64,000 nucleotides of DNA, taken from the NCBI RefSeq assembly GCF_001625305.1, contig NW_017803335.1, positions 363,691-427,690 of the forward strand, written 5' to 3'. The stretch comes from Branchiostoma belcheri (taxonomy: Eukaryota; Chordata; Leptocardii; Amphioxiformes; Branchiostomatidae). This document shows positions 13,491 through 21,000 of the stretch, piece after piece. How positions within the stretch are numbered: the stretch's first letter is position 1; each line of letters begins with the position of its first letter. The position numbers and the translations under genes were made by a program. Below the pieces are notes generated by a model, which saw nothing but the letters and a program-made list of their open reading frames with translations, did no database searches and had not been told where the DNA came from.

Positions 13491-14505
13491 NGTATATAGC
13501 TTATGAGTTGGTTATGATAGTATTTGTGCTTTACTATGATTTATAAACCAACATGTTTGCGTTCTGTTGCCTGTATAAAGCAAAAATGAAAAACATTCTA
13601 ACGTCAAACCAGAGGAATAACTTTAAAAAACTGGTAAATACGTCAGAGTTACAGTTTTTTTCCATTCAGACAAGCTCATAGACCAAGGAGGTTTAACTCC
13701 ATGCATAGACAATGTATCCAGACTACCAGAGCGTTGGAAAAGGTTGTTAGCCCATGTATACTGCATATTAACCCATTACGCGGTCGGTTGCGGTCGGTTG
13801 AGGCCGGTTGAGGTATTAACATTGTAGGCATACCGATCGGGAACACTACATTACCCACTGCATTGATAGGTAGAAAAACTGTAACAACTTTCAAGTGAAG
13901 GGGGTTTCTTCATAGCCTCCTTCGCAGACTTGTTGGGTTACGGTAGCGGCATTATTTATTTTTCGGTAGCCTTTCCGGTTATAATCGGAGAGCTTTCGGT
14001 CGGGCTTCGGTAATCGTGACGCTACCGAGCGTTCCCGACGGCGGTAGCGGACATTCCCGACTATATCCAAGATGGCGCCAGCTTGTGCCGACTAGCTATT
14101 TTACTACTTTTCTGTCGCGCTGTGGAATATTTAGGCTGATCTAAACATCGGCAACCCGGCCAATTGTGGAGTTATATTGTAGGGAAGCTCGGGACAGCAA
14201 AAAACCGGGTCAAAAACGGAGCATCGAGCAGCCAACGGGAAATGTGCAGTTCTGCCAATGGATCTTTCCACGACTATTGCTGAGGGTAATGCAATGTAAG
14301 CCCGAATCAATAGTCGCCACGGCTAGGCCACGTAGATTTCATAATACGAAGGAAACTTCTCTACGATGCACAAATGGTTCACCTTGACCAAAGGGTGTAT
14401 CTGGGTTTTAACCTCTCCTGGCAGGCAGTAAAATGTAAGTGGACGTCCGTCCTGTGTTTGGAATAGCACATTGCTATGAATGAACTCCGAAGTAGACCCC
14501 GCCAT
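103..14505 (-). CDS. TERF2IP: TERF2IP (RAP1) telomere protein, gene model of ten exons, 3' end outside window
   Basis: RAP1 is a shelterin subunit that binds TRF2 through its C-terminal domain, protects telomeres and also acts in NF-kB signalling and transcription (family knowledge). Exons in reading order: 14505-14383, 8928-8879, 8538-8434, 6564-6496, 6230-6113, 4084-3718, 2331-2180, 1784-1274, 884-802, 217-103. All junctions are GT/AG and phases agree. Residues 1-92 form a BRCT domain (HGGG turn, YILDCVE helix). Residues 116 to about 180 form the Myb domain (AILKYVAEN, GNKIWKEME, KHSWHAMRDHYLKHLKG). Acidic linkers follow, then the start of the RAP1 C-terminal (RCT) domain from about residue 507. 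About 564 residues are visible, against 399 in human; the excess is mostly an acidic repeat exon. The final exon is to the left of base 1. Identification rests on domain order and motif matches made by eye. Confidence 0.93.
802..884 (-). CDS. TERF2IP: TERF2IP exon 9: start of RCT domain
   Basis: 83 bp, acceptor TTTCAAACAG, donor GTAGGTATT. It encodes TRQNKQKRDEEDEAHLLTVL, then EGCVKIK, the basic-acidic lead-in and first helix of the RAP1 C-terminal domain. Only this frame lacks stops, and its phases (enter 1, leave 0) match both neighbours. Confidence 0.85.
950..1205. repeat. Minisatellite, about 34 bp unit
   Basis: Seven or more near-identical units containing GTGAGACAGAGTTGGTCATG and TGGAGCTGTGACA. 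It lies in the TERF2IP intron between exons 8 and 9, starting about 70 bp from the exon 8 donor. Confidence 0.9.
1274..1784 (-). CDS. TERF2IP: TERF2IP exon 8: acidic hexapeptide repeat region
   Basis: 511 bp, acceptor AATGTCTAG. It begins VKEEDTPPEKRIKL, a plausible basic nuclear signal. More than 100 residues of near-tandem units of the type KEDGEDEQ or KKDGEDGQ follow (18 or 24 bp units). The chosen donor (GAAAATG then GTGAGG) leaves phase 1, as exon 9 needs. Vertebrate RAP1 also has an acidic stretch here, but much shorter. The repeat makes other frames open by chance; frame is fixed by the flanking exons. Confidence 0.82.
2180..2331 (-). CDS. TERF2IP: TERF2IP exon 7: linker, likely helical
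   Basis: About 152 bp. It encodes GVGALQSTPDVQSMLSACST, then a helix-like segment (DNHLSVLAVDVKK), and ends in phase 0 before GTACTGG. Entry phase 1 matches exon 6 and exit phase 0 matches exon 8. The acceptor is uncertain: ACAAG just before base 2331 and a CTAG about 18 bases downstream both keep the frame. Confidence 0.7.
2977..3392. mobile_element. Short inverted-repeat DNA element, 416 bp
   Basis: Ends are 33 bp inverted repeats with one mismatch (GGCCACACCGACTTAATTTT at left). No open transposase frame. The same terminal family (GGCCACACC / GGCCACAGC) recurs at 11763, 21052, 48962-49316 and 63840. Sits in TERF2IP intron 6. Confidence 0.75.
3455..3620 (+). repeat. Dispersed repeat fragment shared with 49500-49670
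   Basis: Shares CTGCTGGATGATGTT, ATTGTTCCATGTGCCA and CATGTTGTGAGG in the same order as 49500-49670, at clearly diverged identity. Family not recognised. Confidence 0.6.
3718..4084 (-). CDS. TERF2IP: TERF2IP exon 6: Myb helix 3 and acidic linker
   Basis: Acceptor CTACCCCAG; begins VTKHSWHAMRDHYLKHLKGK, the Myb recognition helix and its basic extension. An acidic region with a run of five aspartates and many Ser/Thr follows. The donor chosen (GAAG then GTAAGC) gives phase 1 and agrees with the next exon. A weaker in-frame GT sits a few bases upstream. Confidence 0.9.
4186..5065 (-). repeat. Octamer-rich AT repeat family, copy A
   Basis: Begins AGTTCCACGATCTCATACC and ends GCCGAAGGTAAAT. It contains several ATTATGCAAAT / ATTTGCATAAT inverted pairs and a (ACAGACGGACA) stretch. 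Reverse orientation relative to the copy at 10683. Lies in TERF2IP intron 5. Confidence 0.7.
5160..5425 (+). repeat. Fragment related to the 55-57 kb duplicated element
   Basis: Bases 5215-5325 match 56996-57105 closely (CATGCCCGCAGACGG, AAAGAGAACCCAGTGTTTTG). It is followed by AATAAA near 5418. One frame runs LAVANYPERSVIV onward and ends at the same stop as the right-hand copies. Coding function not recognised. Confidence 0.55.
6113..6230 (-). CDS. TERF2IP: TERF2IP exon 5: Myb domain, helices 1-2
   Basis: 118 bp, acceptor CTGTTTTCAG, donor GTATAGTG. Encodes REPFLKSEKVAILKYVAENS, then GRPVAGNKIWKEMELYK. The spacing of AILKYV, GNKIW and KEME matches the RAP1 Myb fold. Ends in phase 0, joined in frame to VTKHSWHAMRD of the next exon. 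Confidence 0.93.
6496..6564 (-). CDS. TERF2IP: TERF2IP exon 4: Ser/Lys-rich BRCT-Myb linker
   Basis: 69 bp, acceptor TTTCCAG, donor GTATGATG. It encodes a serine- and lysine-rich stretch (GMSSTVSSSKRSVAMKASGK) between the BRCT and Myb domains. It carries no family motif, so it is supported by splice sites, phase and position. The length matches a short variable linker. Confidence 0.8.
7154..7698. mobile_element. Non-autonomous hAT-like element, 545 bp
   Basis: Terminal repeats CAGGGCTCAAAATA and TATTTTGAGCCCTG, flanked by the 6 bp direct repeat TAATGA. The interior has many TGCAAAATTGCACA-type motifs near both ends. No transposase frame. Related by ends and interior style to 36491-36852. Confidence 0.75.
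7890..8283 (+). repeat. Octamer-rich AT repeat family, copy B (partial)
   Basis: Contains ATTATGCAAATGAAG, TAATTTGCATAATTAATGAG and the family tail GGTATGAGATCGTGGAACTC. The head is missing. Confidence 0.7.
8434..8538 (-). CDS. TERF2IP: TERF2IP exon 3: C-terminal BRCT helix
   Basis: 105 bp, acceptor CCCTGTAG, donor GTAAGTC. It encodes LAAEGQSVTGDNN, then YSYRYILDCVEKNTLLPLEN. YILDCVE is the diagnostic last BRCT helix of RAP1. Enters with one base and leaves with two, matching exons 2 and 4. Confidence 0.92.
   Translation of the reverse strand, partial: TGSRRTVSNWRQQLFLQIYTGLCGEEHLTTFGKL
8879..8928 (-). CDS. TERF2IP: TERF2IP exon 2: BRCT HGGG segment
   Basis: A 50 bp exon preceded by CCATGTAG and followed by a GTAAGTAC donor. 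It encodes HGGGILTSRDRDENTV plus two bases. HGGG is the conserved BRCT turn, placed exactly as in vertebrate RAP1. Too short to show as an open reading frame; found by domain continuity and phase. Confidence 0.9.
9191..10680. mobile_element. TA-flanked inverted-repeat element with subterminal repeats, 1.5 kb
   Basis: Ends CTCTCACCCCTCGAATAAA and its complement (TTTATTCGAGAGGTGAGAG) pair over about 25 bp and are flanked by TA on both sides. Both subterminal regions carry several copies of a GGGGGTAC-TTTATT motif (9218-9290 and 10450-10670). No intact transposase; a 112-codon frame at 9219 looks spurious. Lies in TERF2IP intron 1. Confidence 0.7.
10683..11760 (+). repeat. Octamer-rich AT repeat family, copy C, plus an inverted partial copy
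   Basis: Head ACCTCCATGAAATGTGTCAT, then (GTCC)n-like sequence, then ATTATGCAAAT / ATTTGCATAAT pairs. The tail CATGGAGGTATGAGATCTCG is at 11442-11461. From 11465 to 11760 an oppositely oriented partial copy follows. Confidence 0.7.
11763..12780. other. CpG-rich repeated segment with short ORF at 12395-12562 (minus)
   Basis: From about 12210 to 12640 this resembles 26990-27460 in order (AAGCCGCCACCTTCCCA, AAAGTTCTCGTCGAT, GAGCCATTTTCTAT against a diverged partner). On the minus strand a 55-codon ORF begins MAPRFAGENTCYEFLFRG. The partner also has an ATG but has lost the frame. It could be a duplicated promoter plus first exon or a transposon end; unrecognised. A GGCCAGAGCAAGTAAATTTT element end is at 11763. 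Confidence 0.4.
12786..13248. repeat. Local duplication, left copy
   Basis: About 460 bp, over 97% identical by eye to 13501-13957 (for example TTGGTTATGATAGTATTTGT and the CGGTCGGTTG direct repeats). The copies are separated by a foldback piece (inverse of CCTCCTTCGCAGACTTGTTG at 13375-13396) and a TA microsatellite. Confidence 0.9.
13443..13491. repeat. (TA)n microsatellite ending in an unknown base
   Basis: About 48 bp of pure TA with one N at 13491, lying between the two halves of the 12786/13501 duplication. The N suggests a sequencing or join problem. Confidence 0.95.
13501..13957. repeat. Local duplication, right copy
   Basis: Right partner of 12786-13248, with a few substitutions and a 6 bp deletion near its start. 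Followed by a GC-rich stretch (13960-14140) with many CGGTAGC-type short repeats. Confidence 0.9.
14383..14505 (-). CDS. TERF2IP: TERF2IP exon 1: start codon and N-terminal BRCT half
   Basis: Forty-one codons starting MAGSTSEFIHSNVLFQ and ending in phase 0 at CTGGTCAAG followed by a GTGAAC donor. The start sits in a good context (AAAATGGCG) and there is no earlier exon evidence. The strand-helix pattern (VLFQTQDGRPLTFY) matches the beginning of the RAP1 BRCT domain, and the join to the HGGG exon is in frame. Confidence 0.9.
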
Positions 14506-14859
14506 TTTTCATACCGCTCAGGCTGGATCATTACTAGACCGGATACAAACAACAAACGGAAATGACGTTTACTGTCACGATGCAACTCGTGAATTTTTTT
14601 CCGTTTGCTGAATGCTATGTTGGGATTTTGTGATATAACGTTAACGTTTAATACATTAAAAGATATTTTTTAAACACTGGCTTCCATCAAACCAAGGACA
14701 TAATTTATACACTGTGTATATTTAATGTCCTTGATCAAACGTGGTAATTTTTTACTGCATTTCCGTCACCAATGAGAGGTCGTGGTAGTGGTGTGGAATT
14801 ATGGTGTATCGATAGAGCAGAGTACAACAGTGCCGTTTGTCTTTATTGCAGCGAAAAGA
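14506..14859. promoter_or_regulatory. Bidirectional promoter region between TERF2IP and TIMM8
   Basis: Only 354 bp separate the divergent start codons of TERF2IP (minus) and TIMM8 (plus). The interval holds a TGACGT core near 14563 and no TATA box at a convincing position. A small palindrome around 14694-14733 pairs AAGGACAT with ATGTCCTT. An acceptor-like CTTTATTGCAG lies 8 bases upstream of the TIMM8 ATG, so TIMM8 may have a noncoding first exon here. Promoter function is inferred from geometry. Confidence 0.6.
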
Positions 14860-15005
14860 ATGGATTCTTTTGGATCAAACGCTGGTGCAGGTGGACAGAT
14901 AGATCCACAGATGCAGCACTTCATCGAGGCGGAGACGCAGAAGCAGCGGTTCCAACAGTTAGTGCACGGACTAACCGACACGTGTTGGGAGAAGTGTATG
15001 GACAG
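14860..15005 (+). CDS. TIMM8: TIMM8 exon 1
   Basis: Starts at ATGGATTC in AAAGAATGG and ends at GACAG before GTCAGTAGG. It encodes the N-terminal 48 residues, including the first CX3C motif (CWEKC). The frame is open upstream, but the acceptor-like TTTATTGCAG just before the ATG and the usual family start (MDS-) favour this start. Confidence 0.93.
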
Positions 15006-18000
15006 GTCAGTAGGAATTATAAAGTGGCGTTTAAAGTCACTCTATGTAGTTTTTTGACAATACAAAAAGTATATTTTTTATTCTTTTCTTTACATAGTAC
15101 ATTGGCTTAACCCATTAGTATTCCAAAATTATACTCCACAGCAAAAAATACAACATCCTTGCTCCTTAGAAGCTTAGAAAACTGTGAATGATCTTCTATT
15201 CAACCTCTGGCCACACCAGGCCACACCGTACATATGGTATTGCCCACTGCCAGTGGTTTGACCTACATCCCAGTGGGGTGTCAGTTGATAGCTTACCAGT
15301 TTCTGAAATACCTAATCGTTTACCAGATTTTTTATCTCTTTTGATGGGATAATGACCACAGTTTATTCATGCCCAACAAAATACTCTAAGTTGCTAATTA
15401 TATTCCACCTCATGTGAAAGATATGAGTTTTTTCTAAGGAGGGTAACTGTTATATCTTGTGACATCTGCCCCTGTCTATCAAGCCTGGCATGCCCGGGCC
15501 AATTAGCCACCCCAGGGGGCAACCCCTGTATGTTGTTGTTGTTGTCCTGCCTGAGCAAACCGGTGGCACCGGGAACTGAAGAAGGACTGTTTGAACGGAC
15601 AAAATATACGAAAAAAATGTGAAATAATGACACAAATGTGTTGAAAAGTGATAGTAACTGCTAATAACACCGAAATTTAGTATAATTAGAATATTTCAAT
15701 TTTTTGCGCAAAAAACTACATAGAGTGCCTTTAAAACACGCCTCGACGACGAGATTCTCTTTTGATGTGTGATAATCATGGTGTCTGTTTTGGTTATTAC
15801 CTCCATGAAAAATGGAGGTATTGTTTTTGCCGTGTGTGTGTGTGTGTCACTGTGTGTTTGTGTTTCTGCACATTTGTTGTAATCCTTTTTGCATGATAAT
15901 GCCGGATACAGAGTTGTGGGGCACTCCATAGGCCAAAACCAACCTTTGCGGTGCCGGGCCGGCCCCGGATTTTTGGTGTCCCTGGCTTCCCGACGCACTC
16001 ACCTGCCGGGCCGGGGGGATAAGACCCTAAACAAATGCAGCATTTAACCACAACACGGCCTCGGAGCACGTAACTCCATACAAGTCCTCGACGATCGGCG
16101 GCCATTTTGAATTCAGGAATCGGCCCGCAAAACAGGTCGGGCCCTGAGTTTACGACAGAATCCCGTTAAACTTCGGCAGAAACCGTTGACGGTTCCCACC
16201 ACATTATGTCTTTGCGGAATGCCAGGCGACTCAACCAAACCCAAGTCCGTGAACGTGTCTGCGAGTGTCTGGAAGGCTGCCATGGCGCGAAGTGGTGTTT
16301 CCGCACCGCCCAAGTCATCAATGTAGTTTATGCAATCAAAACCCTGCATTCGATGAACGTATCTCACTGCCGAGGTCGTTCTTTGACAGGCCATTGCGGC
16401 AGAACGAATTCCGAAAGGGAAAGCCGTGTCAAAGTAGAACTGTCCGTTCCATTGAAAGCCTAACATGTTGTAATCATATGGGTCCACCGGGATCTGTCTA
16501 TATGCTCTGCTTAAATCGCGTTTGTAGAGTAAGCAACCTTGTCCTTTCTCCATTATCAACTGTTCGAATGCTGCGTGCCCCGGTCACATTCAGTGAATGA
16601 CGGGATCGTTCCACAAGATTATTTAGGTGAACTGTTCTCCTAAATAATCTTGTGGAACGAACAGTTCACCTAAATAATCCTTCACGCTACCGGGTAGCGT
16701 GAAGGAGAACAGTTCACCTAAATAATCTTGTGGAACGATCCCGTCATTCACTGAATGTCCGACAGGGAAACTTAGATCTACCACTACTCTCCGCGCCTCT
16801 GAATCACGCTTGGGTACTGTCTGTAGCGGGGACACCATGAATGGTGTACGAAACGGAGGAACGTGAAACGGGCCTTGAATGGTGCCGAATTCTCTCTCTG
16901 TGGACACGTAACGTTCAACATCCCTGTGAAATATCTTGGCTGACCTGTGATTCTGGTAAATAGGGATTGGCAATTGTTCACTCATGTAACTAATAGGCCA
17001 TCCAAACTCCAAAAAATCTGCGACCACTTTGTCATGATAGTTCCTCAGAAGGTTACGCCATGTCTGGATGTGAAATGTGGTTGGCACAGGGAGTCTACAA
17101 CCTTGGAAATTATAAGATCCGGAAGCTCGTACCTGAGCATGTAACTCCAGAAACACGTTGGTTGTAGACGTGTCGGCTGCTTGTGTGAGGTCCTGACCTG
17201 ACACCGTGGATGACAGCTCGCAGTGCGGTCTAGCTGTAGTGTCAAGTGTACACCTCGTGCCAGTGCCAGTCGTAGGATTGGTACAGTCCACGTGCACCGT
17301 TGACGTATCGTCAGTCGTGGAGGTTGAGGCTCCGCTTTCTAAGACCGAAGTAAAGCTACGACTCCCAACATGTCCTTGAACTTTTTTTTTAAGTGTACCC
17401 AACAAGGTACCCGGCTTGTCTTCCAAGGAAGTAGACATGTCCTCTGCTTGTGTGAGGTCCTTACCTGACACCGTGGATGACAGCCTGCAGCGCTAGCGCG
17501 GGCGAGCTGTAGTGTCAAGAGTACACCTCGTACCAGTGCTAGTAGTAGGATTGGTATAATCCATGTGCACCGTTGGCGTGTCATAAGTCGGGAAGGTCGT
17601 GGCTTCACTACCTGAGACTGAAGTAAAGCCATTATATATGTTCTTGAAGTGTTCCTGTGTTGTCTTCTAAGGGAATATCATGAGTGGTGATTGCATGCTT
17701 GCCTACTCAGTAGTTCTACTTTAATGAATGTCCGAAAATCGCTACCTACAGGTCTTCGTCCAGCATAATCTACATATGTGTTCTCTGCCTCTTGTAGTCA
17801 CGCTGACTTCTGTGTTGGGTTCTTCGCCCTGAACTCTGGGTCTTTGTAAGGGCAATTTGTTGCGCTGTGCTTCTGATATCCCATCGCAGGGCGCATAGTT
17901 GCGCAAGGTCTGCAGAAGTGGTATACCTTGCCGTTCCTGCTGGAATGAGCCCTGTTGTCTTCCACAGTAGCCTGGCATTCGCCTTTGTTGTAAGCATAAC

Positions 18001-21000
18001 ACAGCTGTAGGTCAGTTTTCTTGGCGGCCTTGCTAGCATCCCTAGGAGCGACATATCCCTTGCGTAGGTGAATAGACTTCAAGTTTTGTACCTTCTTCAT
18101 AAAGTGCCTGTCCCCCCAATCCAGCTCGCCCTGCTCGATCTGCATGAGCACTACAGCATTGAAGTGAAGCACGGCTTGGTAACCGAATTCCGCCACTTCG
18201 AACCAGGGCTTTAGCCAGCTCGAAATTTTTTACCGTCAACCCCAGGTCAACCCAATTCGCGAAAAAAATACCGTCAACGCGAAAAAAAATTCCGTCAATG
18301 ATTACTTTTAAAGAATGTCTTTCACGAGCCGGTGATCGACATCACACCCTCCCGCACACTTAATGCATTCGGTGTTCTAAATACCCGTCAAGATTGCAGA
18401 ATAAAAAAACCTACACAATCTGCAATTTTGCAGAATGAAAATAATCTAGAGTTCTCACAAGGAGACAACACGCAATGAACAATCCACTATTCCCTTTGTT
18501 TTGATCCGCTCAAATCCCGCCGCGATTCAAGCCGCAGCGGCTTCCCCAGTCAGCCAGCCAGTCATGACGTCACAGCCTCCGATTTCCACCGAGCCGCCCC
18601 GAGCGCTGACCGACAGCGGACGATGTGGCTCAGATCTCCGACGATTTCCTTATTTAGAGCGTTCGGAAGACTTCGGGTAGCAAACAAAATGGTCGACATG
18701 TACATGATTTTACTTGTCCTCTTCGCTTCTAAACCGAAATGAGGAAGTTACAGCTCCTTTGCTGACTTTAGCGGCCATGAAGTTGACTTGGGGAAGCGCT
18801 TAGACGCGATTTCGCTACGGCATAGGGGATTTTGCCGCGGAGGGAGTTACGTGGCCGGCAAAAACTCGCGTGTCAGCGATCTTCCAAAAATCTTTATGCT
18901 GCCGCTCAAGTCTTCGCGCGAAGGAGGTCTGACAAAGTTTTAGATTAAATAAGGCCACATTGTGTGGATCAATCTCCGTTTTCTTGCGATAGTATGATTA
19001 TTCAAGTACAGTATATTTTCAAAACGTTTGATATTTCTTTGTTCGTTGTCACATGTTTATTTATCGTATTGTCATGTACAGTTAGCAGCGACGTGTGTCT
19101 GAGTCGAGCCATTGTTTTATTTTATTCTTATGTGGCCGTTAGCACATGTTGTTTTAACAGACAGCAACATTGAACAACAGAACCAAGTCAACAGACGTCG
19201 GCACGGTCCTTGAAATCAGGTTTCCCGCCGCCGTGCGGTTGGAAAAGACGCCGCGCCGTGGCTCATTCAAATTTGCTAGATTTTTTCTATGTCTTTACCC
19301 ACGATTTTCGACCGTCAATGTTGACGGTAAGGACTAAGATTTTTACCGTCACACGGGACAAATTACCGTCAATTGACGGTAAAACGGGCGCTGGCTAAAG
19401 CCCTGCTTCGAACATCATGAAACGCATGAGCTTGAGCCTCTGCTTGCTTTCTATAGAGTTCACCTTGTGCGATAGAATGATATCTAGTGAACCGGCAATA
19501 CACTCATGCCATTCCAGATCATAATAACTTTTGCCGCCGTTTTTTGTGTTAGGCAATCTCTCCTGCAGAAACAAGACTTTCCTCTTCACCTGATCCGTAC
19601 ACTTCCTCAATACCCCGCTCTTCAACTTCGCCCCTTTGGACCGTGAAGAACTCGACCTACCTCTGGAGGCTCTGGAGTGATCACTTGAGCTCGAGCGTGA
19701 GGTCGATGATTCGGAAGACGAGCTCGAGCTCCGCGCGCCGGGTGCCGCTTTCTTGCTACGTCCGCGAAACGGTGGCGGGGACGAGGTTGCCCTGGTATGT
19801 AGGTCTTGCTTCATCCGAGTGAACTGGCGCAGTTCGTTGGCCGAGATGCATGTTGGTTGTGGCTCGCGCCTGCCCTCCCCAAGATGGCGTCCGAGAGTAG
19901 GCGACTTCTCGCGAGACTTCGCAGCTGTGACGTCACGCGAATGGCGGGTTTTTCGTTCGCCATTTTTTCGTTGACCTTCTCCGTTGACTTCAAGCACTGA
20001 CCTTTCCATCCGTTGTAAATCCACCTTCAGGGCCTCTATTTCCCTTGTAGCCTCCCTTATCTCTTCCTCTGGACACTTCATCCACGTCTACTTCTTGCCT
20101 TGCCTCTCTCTGTTTCGGAACTGGGAATCTCGGGGTCGATGTGGACCTCCACGTCTACTTCTTGCCTTGCCTCTCTCTGTTTCGGAACTGGGAATCTCGG
20201 GGTCGATGTGGACCTCGGCCGAACTTCGTCCCACTGTTGTTCATCTAATCCTTCTGAATACGAATCTGGCCAGCCTCCTCGACTTCCTTTTTCCGGCGCC
20301 CCACATTCTCGCATCCACTTTCTGACTCAGCTGAATGAAGGATGAATGAAGGATGTTGTTTAAAATGCAGAATTCTTGGCTCTCTTATTTTGCGTGCTGC
20401 CAAGCCAGTACCCCAAACGTAGAAGTGAAGCATGCTGGGACCTGTTGGGCGGACACTCCCTCACGGAGGTGCAATCCCGACGAATTCCGCCGGGTGGCGC
20501 AATCCGCAACCGACTACGTCGTTATTTTCAACTCTCCAACGTTCAAGCTGCAGGTATCATGACATAATCTGTCGTAAACTCAGGGTCCGACACATGTTTT
20601 GCGGGCCGTTTTTTTAATTCAACATGGCTGCCGATCGACGAGGATTTGTATGGAGTTACGTGCTCCGAGGCCGTGTTGTGGTTAAATGCTGCGTTTGTTT
20701 AGGGGCTTATCCCCCGGCCCGGCAGGTGAGTGCGTCGGGAAGCCAGGGACACCAAAAATCCGGGGCCTGAATCAAGTGAAAAATGCTCATGTTTTGCCCC
20801 CCAACAGTTGAGGAAAGTCCTTTTCTTCCTAGTTGTTACAGTTTTCTCATCTATCATTGCAGTGGTTTGATTAAAAGTTCAAAATTCAATGTTTAAATTT
20901 TAACCCAGCCTTTTGTGTTGACTTCATGGCTCATTTCGAACCATTTAAGCCTATAATAGGATGCCTAGACCTGTTTTTATTTTTTTTTCGCCCTATCGCT

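Larger units (their letters stand above)
15961..20767 (-). mobile_element. Decayed DIRS-type retroelement with inverted ends, in TIMM8 intron
   Basis: Minus-strand order is a gag-like ORF1 (20314 to 17742), then a reverse transcriptase region (17471 to 16113). The whole is bounded by 198 bp inverted repeats (15961-16158 and 20569-20767, about 93% identical). The RT sequence resembles the DIRS/Ngaro branch ([53 protein letters not shown]). No tyrosine recombinase, methyltransferase or complete RNase H is present, so it cannot be autonomous. Broken by a hAT insertion and an internal palindrome. Family call by motif recognition only. Confidence 0.75.

Noticed and set aside
14782-14859. Longer TIMM8 N-terminus from an upstream start
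   Set aside because: An acceptor-like TTTATTGCAG sits just before the MDS start and the family protein begins there. The upstream frame looks unspliced.
16206-16600. Plus-strand ORFs over the reverse transcriptase
   Set aside because: Complement shadows of the minus-strand RT frame with its YIDD motif.
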